A stretch of DNA of 24,956 nt from CAVWUA01 sp963758025 (lineage in GTDB: Bacteria; Planctomycetota; Planctomycetia; Isosphaerales; Isosphaeraceae): positions 1 through 24,956 of the forward strand of contig CAVWUA010000024.1 in the NCBI GenBank assembly GCA_963758025.1, written 5' to 3'. Position 1 is the first letter of the stretch, and each line of letters begins with the position of its first letter. Under the pieces are notes generated by a model. The model had not been told where the DNA came from, did not search any database, and saw only the letters and a list, made by a program, of their open reading frames with translations. The translations under genes and the position numbers were made by a program. Positions 17,658-24,956 of this stretch are shown here, piece by piece.

Positions 17658-18253
17658 TTAGCGCGACGGGCCCGACCGTTCGGTTCCGTCGGAGTTGTTG
17701 ACGGCGGTGGCCCCTGTCCCGCCCTGCACCGGGACGCCTTCGGGGGCCTCGAACGTGGCCGGGGCGCCGAATTTCGCCTCGGGCTGATGGCCGCGGGCCG
17801 AATCCACCTCGGCGACGAGCCAGCCGTCGGCGCGGCGGTCGAGGCGGAAGGTTTGCCGTTCGTTGTGATCGGGATAGACCGTCTCGACCGTGACCCGCGC
17901 GGCGTCGGGCCCGTCGGGCTCGGCGCGAAGATCGCGTGACTCTTGCGGGTCCGCGCCGCCCGCCGCAACTCGTCGGCGAAGGCATTCCGTCCCTTGTCGC
18001 GTACCTCCTGCTCCAGCCGCGTGCGGATCGGCGTATCGAACGCCTCCAGGTAGGCGGTCACATCCCCATCGCGTGCGTTCTCGAGCAAGCTTCGAATCCG
18101 GGCTTCGGCACCTGCGTATGGGTCGGGGGCCGCTTCGGCCACCTCCTCGGTTTCGGTTCGCTCGGGGGCCGGCCCTGAGCCCGGCCGGAAATTCAACCAG
18201 ATCAGGAGCCCCATGACCCCAACCGTCAAGACACCTGCCGCGAACCGCTTCAT
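17658..18253 (-). CDS. Anchored NTF2/DUF4878-like protein, frameshifted
   Basis: The N-terminal helix (about 4-22, FAAGVLTVGVMGLLIWL) anchors the protein. An acidic linker (ERTETEEVAEAAPDPYAG) is followed by ARIRSLLENARDGDVTAYLEAFD and RTRLEQEVRDKGRNAFADEL, which resemble the helices of an NTF2-like fold. After RRAARTRK (about 17940) the frame turns Ser/Arg/Pro-rich. Moving one frame restores SRDLRAEPDGPDAARVTVET, then ERQTFRLDRRADGWLVAEVD, a typical NTF2-like sheet region, ending SGPSR with a stop at 17658. One base appears to be missing at about 17930-17965. It starts 55 bases after hflK and is 32 bases ahead of the DUF3604 gene, so it sits inside the same run. Function is unknown. Confidence 0.68.
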
Positions 18254-18308
18254 TCGGATTGACCCTGAATTGTGTATGGAGCGATGGAACCGTAGGGGCG
18301 GTTCACGA

Positions 18309-19218
18309 TCAATTTGTCTCCTCGGCGAACAGGCTCAGATCGACGTCTTCACCAGGGGGGACGACCACCTTGCGGCCGAAGCGGGGAAGCAGTTCGGCGA
18401 GGGCTTCCAGATAGAGCCGCTCGCGGGTGGCGTCGGGGGCCTTGCGGGTCTCGACCAAGACCTTGGTAAAGCGGTCGGCTTCCCCCCGGGCGAGCTGGAT
18501 GGATCGATCGTAGGTGGCGGCCGCGCGGTCGGCGATCTCGCGGCTCTGGCCCCGGGCGTCGGCGCGGGCGCGGTCGCGGTATTCCTCGGCGCGGGTCACG
18601 AGTTGGCGGCGGTCGCTGCGCCCGGGCGGCGTCAGCGAAGGCTGGAGCGACGGGGGTCGGCGGGGCAACCCGTCCCAGCCGCACGGCACGGACGGAGATG
18701 CCCAGGTTCTGCCGGTCGGCCTGTTCCTGGATCGTGCTGGCCATCCGATCGGCGATCTCGGCCCGTCCGGTCGTCAGGGCGTCATCGACCCCTCGCGACG
18801 CCAGGACGCGCGTCAGGGCGGCCTCGACGGTCGCGCTCAGGGCCGTCTCGACCGATCCCGACGCGAACAAGAATGCCACGGGGTCCGACACCCGATACTG
18901 CAAGGTCGCCTGAGCCGAGACCAGGTTCAGGTCGCCCGTGAGGCGATCGTCGGTCGAGGGATCGGGCGCGCGCGACAAGGGGGCCGCGTCCGGCGCCGGG
19001 GCACCGACGGTCAGGGTGCGCGTCTGACCGATCTTCACACGGTCGAGCCGGTCGAGACCCCAGGGCAAGCCCCAGTGCAGCCCCGGCTGCCAGGGCTCCG
19101 CCCGCACCGCGCCGAAGCGGCGCACAACGCCGAGTTCGTCTTGCTGGATCACCGCCAGGCCGGTCGTGGCATAGCCGACGATGCCGAGCACGAGCAAGAG
19201 GCCGAGCCAGCGTCTCAT
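18309..19218 (-). CDS. hflK: HflK-like SPFH protein, frameshifted
   Basis: HflK and HflC form a large membrane cage that modulates the FtsH protease. The start ATG at 19218 has a strong AAGGAGG upstream. One N-terminal membrane helix (WLGLLLVLGIVGYATTGLAV) leads into the SPFH domain: QQDELGVVRRFGAVRAEPWQ, PGLHWGLPWGLDRLDRV, then LTGDLNLVSAQATLQYRV. It reads well to PTPVAPAFADAARA (about 18625). A two-base gap in the GCGCAGC tract then needs correcting, after which SDRRQLVTRAEEYRDRARAD, the coiled-coil arm and the tail ending LFAEETN continue to 18309. The corrected length is about 303 residues. Its stop lies 55 bases ahead of the NTF2-like gene. HflK is assigned from the GVVRRFG and GDLNLV motifs and its pairing with HflC. 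Confidence 0.82.
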
Positions 19219-20223
19219 GGCTGGCCTCCTTCCGCCGACGGGGTGGAGAGCGTGGCCGTCGGGGGGGACTGCGCGACCCCCGGGCTGCGGTTCGGAGCGG
19301 GGTGCGACTTCGACTCCGCCAGGCCGCGCAGTCAGCAGCCTCAGGAACGGGCTATCGGCCGAGAGCACCAGCGTCGTCTTCTGGTCGAGGGCGTTGCGGT
19401 AGGTTTCCAGGGTCTTGAGGAACTGGTAGAAATCCGGGTCAGCGGCGTGGGCCTCGTTGGCGATGCGGGTCGCCTCGGCCTCCCCTTCGCCGACAAGCCG
19501 GGCGGCGTCGGCCTCGGCCTCGGCGACGATCTTGGCCCGTTCGCGGTCGGCGGCCGAGCGGATCTGCCGCGCCTGGCTTTCCCCCTCGGCCCGGGTCGCC
19601 GCGGCCACGCGCTTCCGCTCGCTCCGGATCTGCTCGAAGACGGCTGCCCGAACCTCCTCGGGATAGTTCAACCGCCGCAGGCGCATGTCCACGACCTTGA
19701 TACCGTATTCCTCCTCGGCCTGTGTGCCGATGCGGCTCGCGACCGCCTTCATCAAGGAGGCGATGGCCGAGTCGTCGCCGACCTGGATCAGGTCCGTGAG
19801 TTCGCGCTCGCCCAACTCGGCCGCAAGGACCGACGCCGCCATGTCCTCCAATCGGGCCGAGGCGCTGACGTTCGTCTGCACCGACTTGAGGAACCGGTCC
19901 ACGTCAGCGATCTTCCAGCCAACGTACCAGGCGACTTCCAGATTCTTCTTGTCCTTGGTGAGCATCTCGCGCGGCGGCGGGGTATCGGTCTGGAGCCGTT
20001 TATCGAACCCTCGGCGGCTCTGCTGCGGCCACTTCAGGTAGAGGCCCGGCTCATCCAGCAGCCGTACCGGCTTGCCGAATGCGGTGACGTACACCGCCTC
20101 CGTCTGATCGACGATCACCACCGAACGTGCCAGGGCGGCCACCGCCAGCACACCCAGGATGGCCAGAGCGATCGTCCATCGACGCGCGGCGGGACGGGAA
20201 TTCGGCTGGATCGGCTGATGCAT
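19215..20223 (-). CDS. hflC: HflC-like SPFH protein, C-terminal frameshift
   Basis: The protein partners HflK in the FtsH-modulating membrane complex. An N-terminal helix (about 16-35) precedes the SPFH domain: VVIVDQTEAVYVTAFGKPVR, EPGLYLKWPQQ, MLTKDKKNLEVAWYVGWKI. The coiled arm reads EQIRSERKRVAAATRAEGES then KIVAEAEADAARLVGEGEAE. The HflC signature DPDFYQFLKTLETYRNAL and LVLSADSPFLRLL follows. As read, the frame runs on into hflK, giving an apparent 624-residue fusion. Removing one C from the C7 tract at 19261-19267 yields the ending PPTATLSTPSAEGGQP and a TGA overlapping the hflK ATG (ATGA), a classic coupled junction. I therefore treat hflC and hflK as separate genes. The start at 20223 has AAGGA about 10 bases upstream. 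Confidence 0.85.
19225..19231 (-). promoter_or_regulatory. Strong ribosome-binding site of hflK
   Basis: AAGGAGG on the minus strand, 6 bases before the ATG at 19218. It shows that hflK has its own start, even though the uncorrected frame reads straight through from hflC. Confidence 0.75.
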
Positions 20224-20307
20224 TAGTCGGATTCCTTTATGCGGGCCGATTTTTGTGATAAGCGGTGTGATTGATAAAATCAGTCAACATGAGAATTTCG
20301 GTCTGTT

Positions 20308-20342
20308 GAGGGAGACCCTCGTTCCCACGCAGAGCGTGGGAA
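20308..20342. repeat. Two adjacent AGA-loop hairpins, REP-like element
   Basis: GAGGG-AGA-CCCTC (20308-20320) is followed, after one base, by TTCCCACGC-AGA-GCGTGGGAA (20322-20342). Both stems are perfect and both loops are AGA. The second is, from memory, the core of a palindromic unit scattered through many bacterial genomes. It lies between the ATPase-SPFH stop (20358) and the hflC start (20223) and may attenuate or stabilise the transcript there. Confidence 0.7.
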
Positions 20343-20357
20343 AGGACATATGCTTGC

Positions 20358-23300
20358 CTAGTCATCAATTTCCGCTCCCGGTGGCGGCAAGGGGGGTGGC
20401 GCGGCGAGGGCGGGGAGGTTGAACTGGTCGGGACCGGTCAGCCAGAGGTGGCGGCGGCCGGCAGCGTTTGGATCGAGGATCAGCTTGGGGCGGCCGGCGA
20501 AGGTGGTCGCCATCAGGTTCCAGAGCAGGCGAAACTCGGTCAGCTCGGGGTTGGCGGCATGCGATTGCTCGCGGGCCACGAAGGCGAGCTTTTCCCCCTC
20601 GGCGCGGCTCTGAAGCTGATGGGCCTTGGTCGCGGCGTTGTCCCGGAGGGCCTGGGCCTCGGCCCTGGCGGAATACTCGCGTTCGGCGGCATAGGCCAGA
20701 GCGTCGTTGCGGTCGCGCTCGGCGTCGGAGACGGCCGCGGAGACGTCCCGGTAGGCGGGAACCACCTCGCGAGGCGGGTGGGCATCGACCACGCGCACCC
20801 GATCGACCGCCACCCGCAGGCCGGTCGCGGCGAGCCTTTGCTGGAGCGTCTGCCGCACGTCCTCCTCGAAGCGTGTCCGCTCGGCGACCAGCAGGGATTC
20901 CAAGGGGGTTCGCCCCACGGCCTCGCGGAAGGCCCCGTCGGCGGCGGCCTGCACGGCGGTCCCGACGTCCGCGACACCGAAGACCAGGTCCGCCGCTCCC
21001 TTGCGGGTGAGTCGGTATTCGACCACGCCGGACAGCTCGACAAGGTTCTCATCGCCGGTCAGGAAGAGGGCCGCGTCCTCGCGACGGCTGCCGTGCGCGG
21101 CGTTCCACGCGACGGCGCCCCCCGCCACGCTTGACGACGGGCCGACTCGCGCCACGCGGACCAGCTCCGGCTCGACCTCCGTTACCGTTTCAATCGGGTA
21201 CGGAAGCCGGATGTGCAGCCCCGGCTCCAGAAGCGGTTCGTGGAACCGTCCCCAGCGCTTCAGGAGGCCGACCTGCGACGTGTCCACGATCGTCAGCCCC
21301 GAGCCGAGCCAGGCAACCGCCGCGACCGCCGCCAAGGCGCCCAGCAAGGGGCGTTGATGGGACCCGACCCACGCGGCGACGGTCGAGGGCTGACAGCGCC
21401 GGCAGGCGACGACGAATCGCCGCGCCGAGCGGGTCGGGGCATTGTCCAGCAGGCGTTCCAGGCCGAGCAGACGCATCGCGTTGAGCAGGACCAGCAACGA
21501 GCCGATCTGGTGCAGGATCGCCGCGGGGACCGGTCCCAGAATGCGCAGGCCCGCAAGGAGTATCGCCACGCCATTCAGACCGAAGGCGAAGAGGAGGATG
21601 TTCTGGCGGATGACCCGCACGGTCTGACGTGACAGCCGGACGGCATCCAGGAGGGGTTCCAGGGGGTCACCCATGAGGACGATCGAGCCGGCCTCGGCGG
21701 CGATGTCGGTGCCGACGCCGCCGAGGGCGATGCCGACGTCGGCCATGGCGAGTGCGGGAGCGTCGTTGATCCCGTCACCCACCATAGCCACCACACGTCC
21801 TTCGTGCTTGCGCTGGTGGACCCACTCGGCCTTCGCCGAGGGGGTCAGTTCGGCTTCAACCTGCTTCAAATGGACCTTCTTGGCGACAGCGCGGGCCGGC
21901 GCGGGGCGGTCGCCGGTCAGGATCGTCAGGTCCTTCAGGCCCAGGTGCTTCAGGTCGTGGACGACATCGTGCGCCTCGGGGCGGACGCGGTCGCGCGCGC
22001 CGATCGCTCCGATGACCTGGCCATCGACGGCGACCAGCAAGGCCGTCTGGCCTGACTCGTCGAGCGTGTGCAAGGCCCGTTCGACCTCGGGCGGGATCGC
22101 CACGTCGCGCTCGCGGAAGAGGCGGAGGTTGCCGACGAGGACCGGACGGGGCGGGGCGTCCCCCTCCCGCTCCCGCACGAGGGCCGAAACCCCCGCGCCG
22201 GGCTGGGCCTGGAAGTCGTCGGTGTCGGGCAGGTCGAGCGACCGCTGCCGCGCCTCGGCCACGAGCAGGCGAGCCAGCGGGTGTTCGCTGGCGTGCTCGG
22301 CGGCGGCGGCCATTCGCAGCAGCGCGTCTTCGCTCCAGGGGTCCAGGGCGATCCGGTCCCCCAGTTCGGGGCGGCCTTCGGTCAGGGTGCCGGTCTTGTC
22401 GAACGCCAGGGTGTTGACGGCCGCCAGGCGTTCCAGCGCCGCGCCTCCCTTGACCAGCACCCCCCGGCGAGCAAGCCGCGCCGTCGCCGCCAGGACCGCC
22501 GCGGGGGTCGCCAGCACCAGGCCGCAGGGGCACGCCACGACGAGCACGGCCAGGGTGGGCAACACGTCAAGCCGCGCCGACAGGGCGCCCGTCCGTGCCA
22601 GGCTCCAGAGCGTCGCCGCATTGGTCCAGAGGAAGACCAGGCTCGCGGCCGTCAGCACGGCGGGCAGGAACAGCCTCGCGTAGCGATCCGCGGCCCGTTC
22701 CAGGGGGGCCTTGCGCTTCTGGGCCTCGTTCAGCAGGCGGATCACCTGCCCGAGCGTCGTCTCCGTGCCGACCTTCTCGGCGCGGAATTCCAGGCGGCCG
22801 AACTGGTTGACCGTGCCGGTATAGACCGGGTCGCCCGGCCCCTTGTCCACAGGCATCCCCTCGCCGGTGAGCACGGCCTGATCGACCGCCGAGCGTCCCA
22901 CCGAGACGGTGCCGTCGGCCGCGATCCGCTCGCCGGGCCGCACGACCAGGACATCGCCGACAGCCACCCCGTCGGCCGGGATCTCGACCTCCTGCCCGTC
23001 CCGAACGACCCGCGCGATTCTCGGCCGCAGGTCCAGCAGCTTGTGGATGGCCCGCTGCGCGCGATCGAAGGCGAGGGCCTCCAGACACTCGCCGACCAGG
23101 GCAATGAAGACCACCTCGGCCGCGACGAACCACTCGCCCAGCGCGCCGGCCGCGATGCAGGCGACGGCCAGGGCGATGTCCGCGCCGATTCGCCCCTCGA
23201 ACAGCGCGGCGAGAGCCAGAAAGACGATCCGCCCGCCGCCGATGATCGCCGCCATCGCGGCCAGAGGGACACCGAACGGCTTCTGGTAAGGAGAACCCCA

Positions 23301-23484
23301 CGCACCCAAAATCAGATGCGCCGAGCAACGCACCAACAACCGCCGTCGTTGCCACCAACCGCCGACGCTCGGCGTCAGGATCATGGTCGTGATGGTGGTG
23401 GTGATCGGGGCCATGATCGTGCTGATGGTCGGTCGGGAGCGCATGACCGAACGCCATCTGCCCAGGCTGATACTCGCGGTGCAC
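20358..23484 (-). CDS. P1B heavy-metal ATPase fused to an HflK-like SPFH domain, N-terminal frameshift
   Basis: This is a metal-translocating membrane pump with a second, SPFH module. The GTG start at 23484 has GGGGAGG upstream. A His-rich metal-binding leader (HQHDHGPDHHHHHDHD) replaces the usual HMA domain. Near 23310 the frame must shift (two bases missing) to join TTAVVGALLGA to LILGAWGSPYQKPFG. Then come the membrane segments, the actuator TGEGMP, VVACPCGLVLATPAA (the CPC ion site, about 22520), DKTGTLTEG (phosphorylation, about 22390), SEHPLA and MVGDGINDAPALAMA (about 21770). The last helix reads HQIGSLLVLLNAMRLL, with His where Zn/Cd pumps usually have Asp. After residue-level linker RRFVVACRRC, a new helix (LLGALAAVAAVAWLGSGL) starts an HflK-like SPFH domain (SQVGLLKRWGRFHEPLLEPG to the coiled arm and Pro-rich tail). 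No start codon lies near the junction, so this fusion looks real. Cu+ or Zn2+ is the likely cargo. Confidence 0.86.
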
Positions 23485-23492
23485 GTCCGGGG

Positions 23493-23499
23493 CCTCCCC
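23493..23499 (-). promoter_or_regulatory. Ribosome-binding site for the GTG start of the ATPase fusion
   Basis: GGGGAGG on the minus strand, 8 bases before the GTG at 23484. It fixes the start in the frame that encodes the His-rich leader rather than the longer frame starting at 23624. Confidence 0.55.
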
Positions 23500-23743
23500 G
23501 CGCCTTCGGCGGTTTGAGAGGGGTTGAAGAGACCCCTAGGTTGGCCCAGCACCGTCGCCGAGTCAAGCACCTCCCCGACCTGGATCGTCCGATCCCGGAC
23601 CGATCCGAGGATCGGAACCGGCACATCAACGTTCGGTTAGACATCGATTCCAGAACGGACGAAGGCCCGCCCCGACCGGATTTCGGCCAGAACGAGCCTT
23701 CATGATCTCTTATCGAATCCGGAACCTAGCTTACCACCGAGAC

Positions 23744-23935
23744 TCAGGCCATTGCCATGCCGAGCAATTCGGTTTCGGCTTCCGGTTGCTCCTCATCTTC
23801 CATCGTGTCCGCCACGATCGACGCGACCAGCCATTCCAGCGGCACGCTCAGCCGACGCGATTCCGTAGCAAGGTGATCGTACAGATCCGCTGACAGCGTC
23901 ACAGCAACTTCCGAGGGATCGAGTAGGGTTCTCAT
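23744..23935 (-). CDS. Ribbon-helix-helix-like small protein (possible antitoxin/regulator)
   Basis: The 63-residue product begins MRTLLDPSEVAVTLSADLYD and continues HLATESRRLSVPLEWLVASI, then an acidic tail (DTMEDEEQPEAETELL). The beta strand VAVTL followed by two helices matches the ribbon-helix-helix DNA-binding pattern of antitoxins and CopG-type regulators. The frame is open to an ATG at 24004, but the ATG at 23935 follows AAGGAATG with good spacing. No toxin gene accompanies it: 23485-23743 downstream and 23936-24416 upstream hold no convincing frame. It could be an orphan antitoxin or a small regulator. Fold assignment is moderate. Confidence 0.62.
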   Translation of the reverse strand: MRTLLDPSEVAVTLSADLYDHLATESRRLSVPLEWLVASIVADTMEDEEQPEAETELLGMAMA

Positions 23936-24416
23936 GGCTTCATTCCTTCGAAGTGAGTGGGCATCGAATCGATACGCTATGGCTCTACTGTTACGATAGG
24001 TCATGGTTGAATGCTTGTCACCGGCCTGGTGAAAAAAAACTCCAGACCGCTTTCCTGTTGACGAATGTCACTCCGATTGACGAATGTCACTCCGACTTAT
24101 TGAGAATGAAATCCGTCTTCCACAGGTCATTCGCAAGTCACGGCGGAATATCGTGCAGCTTCCGTGCCAATTGGAAATTGGCGCGTCATTCGCTAGGCGA
24201 ATGCACCCATATTCCGGTCCTCACGGTGTTTGCGCAGCGCGACCCGACACCGTCGCGTCATGTTCGACGGAAGCGTTTGAAATCAGAGCTTCCCAAAATG
24301 GCGATGAGATGCTCAGCGCGCCACAGGGTGCCCGATCCATGAGCACCCGGCCCGAGACACGCAAGAGTGTTGCGGGCCGGGGAGGATGGTAGCGATGCTG
24401 CCGGCTGGCAGGGAGA
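23936..24416. other. Non-coding region between metG and the ribbon-helix-helix gene
   Basis: About 480 bases, visibly less G+C-rich than neighbouring genes. Besides the tandem repeat at 24058-24095 it holds a hairpin CATTCGC-TAG-GCGAATG (24187-24203) and an A-run (24032-24039). The open frames here have no protein character. It should hold the metG terminator and the promoter of the small gene. Confidence 0.45.
24058..24095. repeat. Exact tandem pair of a 19-bp unit
   Basis: TTGACGAATGTCACTCCGA occurs at 24058-24076 and again without a gap at 24077-24095. Each copy begins TTGACG, which resembles a -35 box on the plus strand. The pair sits about 125 bases upstream of the ribbon-helix-helix gene start and could be an operator. 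Confidence 0.85.
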
Positions 24417-24956
24417 TCAAGCCGACTCGCGGGCCTCGATCTTGGGGAACAGGGGTACCGGCTTACCGCCAGACAGTTCGGCCGTGACGCGCAACTCCAG
24501 GCCGGACAATGGTTTGGCCGCATCCTTGTAGCCGACGGTGCTCCACGGCTGAGCCTCTTCGAAGTTGAACGACCGGTAGAACGTCTCGGCGGTGGCGGGC
24601 AGGAACGGCTTGATCAGGATGGCGATCACGCGCAGGCCCTCGGCCAGGTTGATGAGCACCGTCTTGCACGCCTCGAGGTCTGTCTTGGCCAGCTTGAAGG
24701 GTTCCGTGACCTGGATGTAACGGTTGGCGGCATCGAGAACCTCTAGCCAGATGCGCTGAAGCGTGGGGTTGTAGGCGAACGCGCCGACGAGCCGGCGCAG
24801 GTCCTCGACCAGGTTCGGCAGGTCCAGGCCGCCACGCCAGGCGGTCGGTTCGATCGACGCCGAGCCTTCCAGCCGACCATCGAAATACTTCAGGCACATG
24901 GCGAGGGTGCGGCTGTAGAGGTTGCCCAGGTTGTTCGCCAGGCGGGTGTTGTACGA
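24417..24956 (-). CDS. metG: Methionine-tRNA ligase, C-terminal part (partial, runs off the window)
   Basis: Only the last 179 residues are present; the catalytic Rossmann domain with HIGH and KMSKS lies beyond 24956. The visible part is the anticodon-binding helical domain. It begins SYNTRLANNLGNLYSRTLAM (the conserved 'aRLaNDLGNL' segment), then CLKYFDG, YIQVTEPFKLAKTD (the family's 'e.aPW.laK' equivalent), LAEGLRVIAILIKPFLPATA, and ends FPKIEARESA. There is no C-terminal tRNA-binding (TRBD/EMAP-like) domain, since the protein stops soon after the core FPKIE signature. The frame is intact up to the window edge. Confidence 0.95.
   Translation of the reverse strand, partial: SYNTRLANNLGNLYSRTLAMCLKYFDGRLEGSASIEPTAWRGGLDLPNLVEDLRRLVGAFAYNPTLQRIWLEVLDAANRYIQVTEPFKLAKTDLEACKTVLINLAEGLRVIAILIKPFLPATAETFYRSFNFEEAQPWSTVGYKDAAKPLSGLELRVTAELSGGKPVPLFPKIEARESA

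Noticed and set aside
17626..17985. An Arg-rich N-terminal extension of the DUF3604 protein
   Set aside because: It is the out-of-frame reading of the NTF2-like gene; the signal peptide and ribosome-binding site place the start at 17625.
18287..18304. Small hairpin GAACCG-6 bases-CGGTTC between hflK and the NTF2-like gene
   Set aside because: A 6-bp stem without a T-run is expected by chance at this composition.
18349..20223. A double-SPFH HflC-HflK fusion protein
   Set aside because: The second part has its own AAGGAGG and ATG, and removing one base from a C7 tract gives a normal HflC end with an ATGA overlap.
23485..23743. A possible toxin gene next to the ribbon-helix-helix protein
   Set aside because: No open frame here has toxin-like features or a start signal; the region is the upstream flank of the ATPase gene.

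Overview
The window is high-G+C bacterial DNA and most resembles a planctomycete of the Isosphaeraceae/Gemmataceae type. That is an inference from gene content: a P-type ATPase fused to an SPFH domain beside hflC/hflK, a membrane-anchored sulfatase-like enzyme, a BNR_4 protein, a propeller-DUF3604 exoprotein, a DUF4058 protein and small membrane proteins of the 'AYFGPET' kind. No rRNA, tRNA, CRISPR array, integrase or transposase was recognised.

Layout. 1-1077: an A+T-richer stretch with one minus-strand gene whose C-terminal half looks like a phospholipase-D-type module. 1078-3900: a small membrane protein divergent from an aldehyde dehydrogenase, then an unusual protein that appears to be a circularly permuted acyl-carrier domain around two membrane helices. 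3918-6221 (minus): ispG, then a DUF4058 protein, then a YacP-like NYN nuclease. 6419-10606 (minus): an ApbE-DUF2271 fusion, a PepSY-type membrane protein, a BNR_4 protein and a protein with the opioid-growth-factor-receptor (OGFr) N-terminal fold. 10607-14620 (plus): mostly non-coding DNA with a 49-residue membrane protein, then a sulfatase-superfamily protein with Thr at the nucleophile position and a membrane-anchored HCX5R phosphatase. 14628-14656: a perfect hairpin between convergent genes. 14671-23484 (minus): P1B-ATPase-SPFH fusion, hflC, hflK, an NTF2-like anchored protein and a 984-residue secreted propeller/DUF3604 protein. 23744-24956 (minus): a ribbon-helix-helix-like small protein and the 3' end of metG.

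How the genes fit together. The ATPase-SPFH/hflC/hflK set points to a membrane microdomain complex coupling metal transport with FtsH-type protease control. The ApbE-DUF2271/PepSY pair belongs to flavin-based extracytoplasmic redox chemistry. ispG serves the MEP isoprenoid pathway and metG translation.

Caution on quality. Nine genes need a one- or two-base correction to read through, most of them apparent deletions in short G/C-rich tracts, while genes such as ispG, the BNR_4 gene, the sulfatase and the 2.9-kb DUF3604 gene are intact. I read this mainly as consensus indel errors in a draft assembly and give corrected gene extents, but real gene decay cannot be excluded from the sequence alone.
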